Assembly (NCBI RefSeq): GCF_000177675.1
Contig: NZ_ADGX01000016.1
Span: forward strand, 27,289 to 91,288
Source of the DNA: Parafrankia sp. EUN1f
Lineage (GTDB): Bacteria; Actinomycetota; Actinomycetes; Frankiales; Frankiaceae
DNA length: 64,000 nucleotides
Direction of reading: 5' to 3'
This document shows, piece after piece, positions 1-8,058 of the stretch (position 1 is the stretch's first letter; each line of letters begins with the position of its first letter). A model generated the notes under the pieces. The model worked only from the letters and a program-made list of their open reading frames with translations. It searched no databases and had not been told where the DNA came from. The position numbers and the translations under genes are program-made.

Positions 1-2
1 AC

Positions 3-584
3 GCGCTGACGGAGTGGATGGGCTACCCGATGCAGACCGTGGAGCACACCGGGCAGGAGATGGCCCGGTCGGGCATCAGCCACCAGTCGATCGCGCCCTA
101 CGACGCCTACCGCACGGCGGACGGTGACGACGTCCTGATCGGCGTGCAGAACGACGGGGAGTGGCGCCGGCTGGCCGAGGGCCCGCTCGCCCGCCCGGAG
201 CTCGTCGACGACCCCGCGTTCGCGACGAACCTGGCCAGGGTGCGCAACCGGGAGGGGACCGACGCCGTGGTCGCCGCGGAGGTCGCGAAGCTGGGCACCG
301 CCGAGCTGGAGGCGGGCCTGGACGCCGCGGGCATCGCCTACGCGCGGGTCAACACGGTCGCGGGCGTGCTCGCACATCCCCAGCTCGCGGCCCGTGAACG
401 CTGGGTGGAGGTCGGCTCGCCGGTGGGCCCGGTCCGGCAGTCCCGCCCGGTGGTCGAGTTCCCGGGGGAGAACGCCCGCCTGGACCCGGTTCCGGCGCTG
501 GGAGAGCACACCGACACCATCCTGCGCGAGCTCGATCTCTCCACCGAGGAGATCGCCGGTCTGCGCGCCGACGGCGCGATCTGA
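3..584 (+). CDS. CaiB/BaiF family CoA-transferase, 3' part
   Basis: This is the C-terminal half of a class III CoA-transferase; the gene starts before the window. Family members move CoA between carboxylic acids and act in the cytoplasm, usually as interlocked dimers. The frame is open from the first bases. The visible part has the family's late regions: the segment around IGVQNDGEWRR, the GIAYARVNTV stretch and the closing LGEHTDTILRELDLS motif followed by a short tail. The catalytic aspartate lies in the missing N-terminal half, so the substrate cannot be judged. The next gene, urate oxidase, lies on the opposite strand and converges on this one. The family call is safe; formyl-CoA or 2-methylacyl-CoA specificity would be guesswork. 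Confidence 0.85.
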   Translation, partial: ALTEWMGYPMQTVEHTGQEMARSGISHQSIAPYDAYRTADGDDVLIGVQNDGEWRRLAEGPLARPELVDDPAFATNLARVRNREGTDAVVAAEVAKLGTAELEAGLDAAGIAYARVNTVAGVLAHPQLAARERWVEVGSPVGPVRQSRPVVEFPGENARLDPVPALGEHTDTILRELDLSTEEIAGLRADGAI

Positions 585-704
585 GGGGCTGATGGCCACG
601 CCGCGCTGGCCACCCGGGACGGGGACGCGGCGCGTGCGCTGGGGCTGGGGGGGCGACCGCCGGGCGACCGGGTGGTGATCACACCGGCCTGACCGGCCCG
701 GATG

Positions 705-1613
705 TCAGCAGAACCCCGGGGTGGCCTCCCAGGCGATCGGCGCGGCCGGAACGTCGTCCCGCAGGACCGTGCCCTCGATGCGGCCGTAGGGGCGGTCCGC
801 CGCGAGGTAGACGCTGTCGGGGTTGTCCAGGCCGAACGGTGCCAGATCGACCAGGAAATGATGCTTGTTCGGCATCGACATGCGGATCTCGGCAACCTCC
901 GGGAAGGCCGCCAGCACCTTTTCGCCCATGTGGTAAAGGGTCTGTTGCAGGGCGAGGCTGTGCAGGTCCGCGAACGTCTCGACCAGCGTGCGCGGGATCT
1001 CCGTGGCCAGTCGCGCGAAATCAGCGCCGGTGATCCCACCGTCGGTGGCGGTGTAGCGCCACCGTGCCGTGACCTCGGTGGCGAGGATCCGGTCGGAGGT
1101 TTCCGCCAGTGTTGTGTGGCGGTCCCGGGGAAATCCGTGGAACTCCGAGCCGGTCGTCTTGAGCACGACCAGCCCGGCGATTCCGGAGACGACGTGCACG
1201 TCGTCGGCGTCGATGGTGACCACCGTGGTTCGCCGGCTCTGCCCGGACCGGATGAAGGAGTGGTCGTGGGCCTGCCCGGCGATGTCGATCCGGTCCCACG
1301 CGAACTGCTCTATCTCGACCCGTGCGCCGGTGATCCAGTCGTACGCGGCGGTGAAATGCCGGCCCAGCCGGATCCCGAACTGTTCGATCTCGCCGACACC
1401 CCCTTCGCGAGCGAAGGCGTAGACGACGTTTTTCTGGGTGTCCGTCGCGAGCACGTGGCTGTTATCACCCTGGATGTGGGCCGCGGTGAAGTCGCCGCGC
1501 AGCGCGGTGGACACATTCAGGTCGCTGATCCGGTGGACCGGGGTGGATCGGTCGACGTGGACGAGGCGCACCTCGGCCTTGCCGTACTGGTTCGGTCCGA
1601 GAACGATGGGCAT
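705..1613 (-). CDS. urate oxidase (uricase)
   Basis: Urate oxidase converts urate to 5-hydroxyisourate with oxygen and no cofactor, the first step of urate breakdown in purine degradation. The 302-residue protein has the usual length and tunnelling-fold sequence: an early GKAEVRLVHVDR strand, the substrate-site region around VVLKTTGSEFHGFPRD, and the SMPNKHHFLVDL signature. I chose the ATG at 1613 because an AAAGG ribosome binding site sits about 5 bases upstream; a GTG two codons earlier is possible. No other ureide-pathway genes are adjacent, so it looks monocistronic. Its 3' end faces the CoA-transferase gene. Confidence 0.95.
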   Translation of the reverse strand: MPIVLGPNQYGKAEVRLVHVDRSTPVHRISDLNVSTALRGDFTAAHIQGDNSHVLATDTQKNVVYAFAREGGVGEIEQFGIRLGRHFTAAYDWITGARVEIEQFAWDRIDIAGQAHDHSFIRSGQSRRTTVVTIDADDVHVVSGIAGLVVLKTTGSEFHGFPRDRHTTLAETSDRILATEVTARWRYTATDGGITGADFARLATEIPRTLVETFADLHSLALQQTLYHMGEKVLAAFPEVAEIRMSMPNKHHFLVDLAPFGLDNPDSVYLAADRPYGRIEGTVLRDDVPAAPIAWEATPGFC

Positions 1614-2453
1614 GAGCACCTTTCGGGTCGGCGGCGGCTGGCCCGCCCGAGGCAGCCGGCTGGTGGCCAGACGATCCCGGCTCCCGGCGCCGGCGCACCC
1701 GGCGAGGAAGCCCCATTCTGGGGTGCCCGGCCGCGCCGACCTGTTGTGGTGGCGTTTCGCCTCTGTTTCCGGCGTGAGGTTCCGGAGGGGGCTGACCGGT
1801 CGGCACTTCGGTGCCCTGTCGGTTCCGCGATCGGATGGCGCCGGCCTGAAGTCGGTACATCACTTCCGGGGGGCGGTGTTCGGCACGCTCGGGCGCTTTC
1901 CGGCGCCTTCGACGGTCGGAGTGCCCGGGGGCGTCCGGGCGCGTGGTCGGCCGAAATCCGAGCACGCGAATCCGTACGGCACCAAGGCGCGACTGCGCTG
2001 CGTGCAATATCTGGCACGTCTGGTAGTGGTAAGTGTCTACTCGCGGACAAATCCGGTACTGGCCCCGGTGCGGCTTCTCCTCGGCGCGCAACTTTGTATA
2101 TGAGTCGTGCGTCGGACGAATCGGCGCTGGGAGGGGTTTATGGCGGTGGGCCGGGGAGTGTCACTCTCCGAGATCGGAATATTAGCGGCGGGTAGTTGTT
2201 CTGCGGGTGTGGCCGGGTTTTCCTATGATCGACGGGACGTCGTTCGCGGTCGTGGGTACGGTCCGCTCGTGGGTGGTCGAGCATGTGCACTTTCTGTTTC
2301 TGGCCGATCCCTTTCGGTGAGGCCGTTGCGGTTCGTCGCCGCGTCGCGGCGCCCGGTGGTCACCGGCCCTGGTGATCCGGTGCCGGGCGATCCGCGAGCC
2401 GACGGAAGGCCCTACACCTCGTCGTTGCTCCGGTCTTCGGAAGAAGGCATCGC
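1614..2453. other. long intergenic region, no gene supported
   Basis: About 840 bases separate the divergent urate oxidase and L,D-transpeptidase genes. Open frames exist on both strands, but none has family features or a convincing start. The part from about 2020 to 2320 is clearly less GC-rich than its surroundings, as expected of promoters or a long leader for the transpeptidase gene. I looked for a ydaO-type (c-di-AMP) riboswitch, which controls some actinobacterial wall enzymes, and did not recognise one. Confidence 0.6.
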
Positions 2454-3788
2454 ATGTCCCGCTCGATGATGAGCCCGGCTCGATTTCTCCGTGGCGGTCT
2501 GCTGCCCGCCTCCCGTTCCGTCCGCCAGCGTGGCGGCGGGGTCGCCGCCCTCCTGCTCGCCGTGGCGCTGCTGGCGTCGTGCTCGTCCGGTGGCGGTGGT
2601 GGCGACGAGGCGGCGCCGCAGACCTCGCCCCCGCCGGCGACACCGACGCTGACCGTCACCCCGGCTGACGGCGCGGCCGGCATCGCGCTGACCGAGGCGG
2701 TCGTGGTGACGAGCAACGCGCCGCTCGCGTCGGTCACGGTCGCGCGGGGCGCGAGCGCCAAGGAGAAGACCGAACCGGGCACGCTGGAGGGAACCTTCTC
2801 CGCGGACCACCGGACGTGGACCTCGGCGAGCGGGCTGTTCTCCGACAGCCGCTACGACATCCAGGCCACCACCGCCCAGACGGCGGGCCTGACCGGCACG
2901 AAGAGCATCACGTCGAGCTTCACCACCGGCATCCCGGACAAGGCGTTCAAGGTGTCCTGGGAGCCGGTGGCCGGCCAGACCGTCGGGGTGGGCGCTCCGA
3001 TCAGCCTCACCTTCAGCGCGCCGGTGACGGACCGTGCCGCGGTGCAGCGTCGCCTCGCGGTCAGCGCCGACCCGCCGGTGCTCGGCGCCTGGCGCTGGAT
3101 GTCGGACCGCCTGGTGATGTGGCGGCCCCAGGAGTACTGGGCGCCCGGGACCAAGGTGCACGTGGCGGCGAACCTGGCCGGCTACGACTCCGGCACCGGC
3201 TGGATCGGCGTCAAGGACCGCACGATGGACTTCACCATCGGTGCCGCCCAGGTCAGCGAGGTCGACGCGTCGACCCACAGAATGCAGGTCTACCAGAACG
3301 GGCAGCTGGTCCGGACCATGCTGATCAGCGGCGGCAAGCCGGGCTCACTGACCATGGAAGGCCCGCACAACGTGCTCGGCAAGGCCCCCATGGTGATCAT
3401 GGACTCGGCCACGGTGGGCATTCCGGTGGGCAGCCCCGACTACTACCGCGAGGAGGTGCAGTGGGCCGTCCACTACACCAGCGGTGGGCAGTACGTGCAC
3501 TCCGCGCCGTGGTCGGTGCCCTCACAGGGGCGGGCGAACGTCTCGCACGGGTGCGTGAACGCGTCGCCCGCTGATGCGGAGTGGTTCTACAACTTCAGTC
3601 AGTTTGGCGACATCATCAATATCAAGAACACCGGGCGGCCGGCCGACACGTCGCAGCTCGGGAACGAGTGGTCCGTCCCGTGGGCGACCTGGAAGGCCGG
3701 CAGCGCCCTGCCCGTCGACGAGTCGTCGGACAGCTCCACGCTGGCCGGGGGCTCCTCCGGTGCAGGTGCCTCGGCCGGCGGCGCCTGA
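2454..3788 (+). CDS. L,D-transpeptidase lipoprotein (Ig-like + YkuD)
   Basis: This enzyme should make 3-3 crosslinks in peptidoglycan outside the membrane. The 444-residue protein begins with a lipoprotein signal peptide: basic start, hydrophobic stretch at 30-41 and a lipobox ending at Cys43 (LASC), then a Gly/Pro linker. Two Ig-like domains follow (about 58-160 and 165-265), then a YkuD catalytic domain (about 268-395) with its histidine in VHSAPWS and the nucleophile in SHGCVN. A Ser/Gly/Ala-rich tail closes the protein. This is the architecture of mycobacterial LdtMt2. An AAGAAGG ribosome binding site lies about 6 bases before the ATG. The gene stands alone in a group of envelope genes. 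Confidence 0.95.
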   Translation: MSRSMMSPARFLRGGLLPASRSVRQRGGGVAALLLAVALLASCSSGGGGGDEAAPQTSPPPATPTLTVTPADGAAGIALTEAVVVTSNAPLASVTVARGASAKEKTEPGTLEGTFSADHRTWTSASGLFSDSRYDIQATTAQTAGLTGTKSITSSFTTGIPDKAFKVSWEPVAGQTVGVGAPISLTFSAPVTDRAAVQRRLAVSADPPVLGAWRWMSDRLVMWRPQEYWAPGTKVHVAANLAGYDSGTGWIGVKDRTMDFTIGAAQVSEVDASTHRMQVYQNGQLVRTMLISGGKPGSLTMEGPHNVLGKAPMVIMDSATVGIPVGSPDYYREEVQWAVHYTSGGQYVHSAPWSVPSQGRANVSHGCVNASPADAEWFYNFSQFGDIINIKNTGRPADTSQLGNEWSVPWATWKAGSALPVDESSDSSTLAGGSSGAGASAGGA

Positions 3789-4023
3789 CGTGCCTGACCG
3801 CTTCGGCGGCGCGGGTGAGGCTCCGGGGCGGGATTCCTCGGATCGCGGGGCCATGAAGGGTGGGTGACACCCGGTGCGGTGACGGGCGGGTGGTCACGGA
3901 GACGTCTCTCGGTGGCCACCCGCCCTTGCGCTCGAGAACGGCTGCCCATGATTGGCTTGTCGGCGCAAGCTGGACGAAGAGAGTCGGACACGGCGAGCCG
4001 CGGGACGGACCGGGAGTCGAGGC

Positions 4024-5061
4024 GTGGTGGATCAGACGAACCGGGACAGTCGGAACGACCTGGGTGGCGAGGCCCTCCGGTCGACGCAGACCGGCCAGGC
4101 CGGGCCGGGTGGGTCGAGTGCCCCCGGAGGGCAGGGCGGGCCCAGCGGCGGGCGATGGTGGCGGCGGCTGCGAAACCCGGCTACCGGCCTGCCGAAGCTG
4201 TGGGTCGAGGCCGTCCTGCTGGTGTCGCTCTACTACGTCTACACGGCGACCAGAGGCGCGGCCGACGCCTCCGCCGCGGATGCGAACCGACTCGGCTGGG
4301 ACATCCTGCACCTGCAGGAACGGCTGCACATCAACATCGAGCTGAGCCTCAACAGCTGGCTGCAGAGCGTGCCGGCGCTGGCGGTCATCTGCTGCTACTA
4401 CTACGCGACCCTGCACTTCGTGGTCACACCCTCGCTGCTGGTCTGGATGTACCGGCGCAACCCGGGGCGGTATGTCCGCGCCCGGTGGACCCTGGTCTTC
4501 ACCACGCTGATCGCGCTGTGCGGCTTCTTCCTGTTCCCCACCACCCCGCCGCGCCTGCTGCCCGGGACGTCCTACGTCGACACGATGTCCCATTTCGAGG
4601 GCTGGGGCTGGTGGAGCGGAAGCGCGAGTGCCGCTCCGGACGGTCTGGAGGGGCTGGCCAACCAGTACGCCGCGATGCCCTCGCTGCACTGCGCGTGGGC
4701 CCTGTGGTCGGGCTTCCTGCTCGCCCGGTTCGCCCGCCGGCCGGTCGTGCGGGTGCTCGGCTGCCTGTATCCGGCGGCGACGGTCTTCATCGTGATGGCG
4801 ACGTCGAACCACTACATCCTGGACGCGGTGGCCGGCTGGGCCGTGCTCGGTGTGAGCACGCTGCTCGCTTTCGCGATCACGGTCCGCCACCGCAGCCGGC
4901 GGGCCGCGGACGTCCCGCCTGCCACCCCCGCGGACGCCGAGGCGGGGGTGACGACGGCGGAGGTGGCCGCGCGGGAGGAAGCCGCGGCGGGTACGGCGGC
5001 GGCGGGCACGGCCGTGGGCACGACGGCGGCGGTTTCGCGCACCCGCGTCAGCGAGGCGTGA
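4024..5061 (+). CDS. PAP2-type (AUR1-like) integral membrane phosphatase/transferase
   Basis: This is an integral membrane protein of about 345 residues in the PAP2 superfamily, closest in style to the inositolphosphotransferase (AUR1/Ipt1-like) branch. About six hydrophobic segments are visible. The three phosphatase motifs are in order: FPTTPPRLLPG, PSLHCAWALW and ATSNHYILDAVAG, carrying the expected Arg, His and His. Such enzymes dephosphorylate or transfer lipid-linked phosphates on the outer face of the membrane; the substrate is unknown. I chose the GTG at 4024 with GGGAG upstream; an ATG at 3952 would add an unlike basic leader. The C-terminal 50 residues are an Ala/Thr-rich tail. A second PAP2 domain in this window is fused to an acyltransferase at 55.8-58.2 kb. 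Confidence 0.85.
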   Translation: MVDQTNRDSRNDLGGEALRSTQTGQAGPGGSSAPGGQGGPSGGRWWRRLRNPATGLPKLWVEAVLLVSLYYVYTATRGAADASAADANRLGWDILHLQERLHINIELSLNSWLQSVPALAVICCYYYATLHFVVTPSLLVWMYRRNPGRYVRARWTLVFTTLIALCGFFLFPTTPPRLLPGTSYVDTMSHFEGWGWWSGSASAAPDGLEGLANQYAAMPSLHCAWALWSGFLLARFARRPVVRVLGCLYPAATVFIVMATSNHYILDAVAGWAVLGVSTLLAFAITVRHRSRRAADVPPATPADAEAGVTTAEVAAREEAAAGTAAAGTAVGTTAAVSRTRVSEA

Positions 5062-5210
5062 CGGGGCTGGCCGCGGCGGTTCCTGTGCTGGCGTGAGCCT
5101 TCCCCCGGTGTGATGCCGATGTCGGGCATATGGGAAAGTTTCCGTACGCTGCGGTGTCTCGCAGTGTCCCCATCGCGTATCCCCCCTTGAGTAGGGAGCA
5201 CGGAGTATCC

Positions 5211-6440
5211 ATGTCCTCGCTGTCGGTGGCGCTTTTTCGGCGCCCCCGTCCGGTCGCGTTCGTCGTCTCGCTGCTGGTCGCCTGGGTGCTGCTGGGGCTG
5301 CTGGCGCTCTGGCTGCGGCGTGGCCCGATCGAGGACGACCTGGGTACCCGGGCGGCGGACGCGGTCCGCGCGGCCGGTGTCAGCCGGGCGCGGGTCAGCG
5401 TCGAAGGCCGTGACATCGTCCTGCACGGCCGTTTCGAGAGCCCGCAGGAGGCCCGGGAAGCCCAGCGGGTGGCAGCGGTGTCCGGCAGTACCTCCGTGCG
5501 GCTGTCCGGGGACGCGGTCGTCGCCACCGAGCCGTCCCGGCCGATCGTCATCGGGGTGAGTGGTACCGGCGGCACACCGGCCGACCTGGCCTTCAGTGCC
5601 ACCGTTCCGGACAGCGCGACGCGGGCCCAGCTGCTCGGCGCGGCAGCGGATGTCTCCGGCGGTTCCGTCTCGGCGACCGTCACCGTTGATCCCAAGGTGG
5701 CGACACCGGCGCTGGAGTCCTTCGGTGACGTGGCCAGGGCGCTCGGAAGGCAGCCGGGTGTCCGGTCCGTGACGATCGACGGTTCGTCGCTGGTGCTCCA
5801 GGGCACGGTCGCGGATCGGGCCGCGGGCACCGTGATCGGGGCGGAGGTGCTGGCGGCCGTCCGGCACCGGGTTCCGGACGCCTCGCTCGACAATCGGCTG
5901 ACGGTCGGTGCCGAGGTGGACCTCGACCCGGCCACGGGTGCGGTCAGCCCCGTCGCGGCCGATTCCACGAGCGACGATTCGGCGGCCCCCGGTTCGTCGG
6001 TCACTGCTCCGTCGGTCACTGCTCCGTCGGCTCCTGATCCGTCAGCCACTGGTTCCGCCGGTGCTGTTCCCGAGGCCGGGCGTACCCAGGGCGCGCTGCA
6101 GGCCGCGCTCGAGGGAACCAGCCTGACTTTCGCGGTAGGGGAGTCGACCCTCGACGCGTCCGTGCGGGCGGGTCTGGACAAGGTCGCCCAGGCCCTGCTG
6201 CCGGGAGACCTCACCGTGCTGGTCGGCGGGCATACGGACAGCACCGGCCCGCTGGCCTTCAACCAGGCGCTGTCGATGGACCGGGCCAGGGCCGCCCGTG
6301 AATACCTGGTGCAGCGGGGCGTGCCTGCCGAGCGGGTGCGGGTGGCCGGCTTCGGACCGGAGCGCCCGGTCGCGGACAACGCGACCGTGGCAGGTCGCGC
6401 CGCCAATCGCCGGGTGGACGTGACCGCGGTCACGGGCTGA
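5211..6440 (+). CDS. OmpATb/ArfA-like BON-OmpA membrane protein
   Basis: The 409-residue protein has one transmembrane helix near residues 18-38, BON-like repeats (about 45-100 and 180-235), a Ser/Pro/Thr-rich linker and a C-terminal OmpA peptidoglycan-binding domain. The OmpA domain shows GGHTDSTGP, FNQALSMDRARA and RAANRRVDV, which bind diaminopimelate-containing wall. The order TM-BON-OmpA matches mycobacterial OmpATb (ArfA, Rv0899), a wall protein linked to acid and ammonia tolerance. I chose the ATG at 5211, with GGAG about 6 bases upstream, over an ATG at 5130. A short repeat encoding SVTAPSVTAPSAPDPS lies in the linker. The arfBC partner genes are not next to it, so the physiological role is inferred only from architecture. 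Confidence 0.85.
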   Translation: MSSLSVALFRRPRPVAFVVSLLVAWVLLGLLALWLRRGPIEDDLGTRAADAVRAAGVSRARVSVEGRDIVLHGRFESPQEAREAQRVAAVSGSTSVRLSGDAVVATEPSRPIVIGVSGTGGTPADLAFSATVPDSATRAQLLGAAADVSGGSVSATVTVDPKVATPALESFGDVARALGRQPGVRSVTIDGSSLVLQGTVADRAAGTVIGAEVLAAVRHRVPDASLDNRLTVGAEVDLDPATGAVSPVAADSTSDDSAAPGSSVTAPSVTAPSAPDPSATGSAGAVPEAGRTQGALQAALEGTSLTFAVGESTLDASVRAGLDKVAQALLPGDLTVLVGGHTDSTGPLAFNQALSMDRARAAREYLVQRGVPAERVRVAGFGPERPVADNATVAGRAANRRVDVTAVTG

Positions 6441-6895
6441 GAAGTCGGCGGCCGGCACCTTCGGCCCGGGTAGTACTTCCGACGTCCTGTCGAGTGGCGG
6501 CGCGGCCTTCGGGTCCGAACAGCAAACGCGGATTCTCGGCGGCGGGCGGGGGTGACCCTGCGGCCTCGCCTTCCCGGCCCGCCGGGGCTCGTGGGGCCCC
6601 GCCGCGACCGCCTGGGAGCCGCTGGCCCGTCTGGCATCCCCCTCGGCACCTGCTGGCATCCGTCGAGATCCGCCGGCGCTCGCAGGGACCCGCGGTGAGG
6701 CTGTGCCTGCTGCGCGTGCGGTGCTTCCAGAAGGGCGATGTCGCTCGTCGTGTGGTGACTCGGATGCGACCGAGAGTGGTTTTCGTCGCCGAAGCCGCTG
6801 GGGGTTGTCACCCTGCGCATCGGGGGTTTGCGGTCGGTGTGTGGCGTAGGTAAGGCTGTCTTGCGTCTGCCGCCCACTCCGTGGCACTCTAGCGA
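6441..6895. other. intergenic region, no gene supported
   Basis: No coding region is convincing between the OmpA-family gene and the bacterioferritin cluster. The sequence is GC-rich with no clear repeats. Its right edge holds a weaker iron-box-like element at 6846-6864 (12 of 19 positions by eye), next to the better box at 6896-6914. Confidence 0.5.
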
Positions 6896-6914
6896 TTAGG
6901 GAAGCCTTAGCTAA
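6896..6914 (+). promoter_or_regulatory. IdeR/DtxR-type iron box
   Basis: The 19 bases TTAGGGAAGCCTTAGCTAA match the actinobacterial IdeR/DtxR operator consensus (TTAGGTTAGSCTAACCTAA) at 15 of 19 positions, including both outer TTAGG/CTAA arms. The box lies about 90 bases upstream of the ferredoxin gene and the bacterioferritin behind it. In mycobacteria, iron-loaded IdeR activates bfrA and bacterioferritin-associated genes; the same logic is likely here. A second, weaker half-matching element is centred about 50 bases upstream. Confidence 0.75.
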
Positions 6915-7003
6915 GCCTGAGCCTCGGCGCGAAGGGATCCCGGAACGGTAACGACAACCTCTCGGCGCTTCGGCGTCGACATCTCCGGGCGTGGTGAGGT
7001 GCG

Positions 7004-7198
7004 GTGCTCGTCTGTTCGTGCTTTGCTGTCTCCGATCGGACGCTACGTAGCGTGATCGCATCGGGTGCGTGTGATGCAGAGGAGATCGGTGCGAGGTGTG
7101 ACGCCGGCACGGGGTGCGGCGGATGCCTCGAGGAGATCGACGAGATGCTCGATGCGGCGGTGCCGCTTCGCCGTCGTCCGGTCGCCAGATCAGCCTAG
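7004..7198 (+). CDS. bfd: bacterioferritin-associated ferredoxin (Bfd)
   Basis: This 64-residue [2Fe-2S] protein donates electrons to bacterioferritin so that stored iron is released as Fe2+. The Bfd/BFD-like Cys pattern is complete: Cys4 and Cys6 (CSC), then Cys32, Cys38 and Cys41 around GTGCGGC, so four cluster ligands are available. The start is a GTG with GAGGT about 5 bases upstream. An iron box lies upstream and bacterioferritin follows after 180 bases, which supports a shared iron-controlled unit. A short hairpin sits between the two genes. Confidence 0.85.
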   Translation: MLVCSCFAVSDRTLRSVIASGACDAEEIGARCDAGTGCGGCLEEIDEMLDAAVPLRRRPVARSA

Positions 7199-7199
7199 G

Positions 7200-7236
7200 G
7201 ACCCACCGGGGCCTCCGGGAGTGATCTCGGTGGGTC
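7200..7236 (+). terminator. hairpin between bfd and bfr
   Basis: GACCCACCG at 7200-7208 pairs perfectly with CGGTGGGTC at 7228-7236 around a 19-base loop. It starts right after the bfd stop codon and has no U tract. It may be a weak terminator, or may stabilise the upstream message and set different levels of the two proteins. Confidence 0.45.
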
Positions 7237-7379
7237 GGAGCGGAAACCCGCTGCCGTCTGCGGGATCCGCTTGTTCGCGCGGTATTCTGGCACGCCGGTC
7301 AAGGGCTTCGTGATGCCTTCGCGCGCCCGCCGAGTCGCCCGTGGAGGTTTCCGGGCGAAATTGGTGGAGGTAGTCGGCG

Positions 7380-7859
7380 ATGCGTGGCGACGAACAGATC
7401 GTCGAGCGGCTGAACGCAGTTCTGACAAATGAGCTGACCGCGGTCAACCAGTATTTCCTGCATTCCAGGATGCAGCGGAACTGGGGATACAAGCACATCT
7501 CCGAGCACTACTACCATGAGTCGATCGACGAGATGAAGCACGCCGATCGACTCATCCATCGAGTTCTCTACCTGGGCGGTCTTCCGAACCTGCAGCGCCT
7601 GAACACGCTCCGCATCGGGGAGACGGTTCCCGAGCAGCTGGAGCTCGACCGCCAGCATGAATCCGAGGCCGTCGACGTTCTCCGCGAGGCGATCGCCCTG
7701 TTCCGGTCAAAGGGCGACATCGGCTCCGCGGTCCTGCTGGAGGACATTCTGACCTCCGAGGAGGAGCACATCGACTGGTTGGACGCCCAGCTCGAGCTCA
7801 TCTCCCAGCTCGGCGCCACCGAGTACCTCTCGCAGCAGATCCACGAACACGACGACTAG
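7380..7859 (+). CDS. bfr: haem-binding bacterioferritin
   Basis: This 159-residue protein should form the 24-subunit ferritin shell that oxidises Fe2+ and stores it as mineral. All ferroxidase-centre ligands are at the classical positions: Glu18, Glu51, His54, Glu94, Glu127 and His130. The haem ligand Met52 is also present, so this is a true haem bacterioferritin rather than a haem-free ferritin. The start follows GTGGAGGTAG, a strong ribosome binding site. Together with the ferredoxin gene and the iron box it forms a compact iron store-and-release unit. Loss of iron binding is not suggested anywhere in the sequence. Confidence 0.97.
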   Translation: MRGDEQIVERLNAVLTNELTAVNQYFLHSRMQRNWGYKHISEHYYHESIDEMKHADRLIHRVLYLGGLPNLQRLNTLRIGETVPEQLELDRQHESEAVDVLREAIALFRSKGDIGSAVLLEDILTSEEEHIDWLDAQLELISQLGATEYLSQQIHEHDD

Positions 7860-8058
7860 GGAGAGACCGGGGTACGGCTCACGGGGCCGAACGGCCCGCG
7901 GATCGGTCGTACCCCGACCGGGAGGATTCGGAGGCTCGTTCCGCCGGCGGGGCACTCGGCCCGCTGCGCCAGTCATGCGCGACAATATCGGGGACAATCA
8001 CCTGGGTACCCGGTGAACGTGGGTGCTCTGTTGGCCCACGCGCACCGAGGGACGCCAG

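Noticed and set aside
2107..2469. Small open frame before the L,D-transpeptidase gene
   Set aside because: No family features, overlaps the next start, and lies in a likely promoter region.
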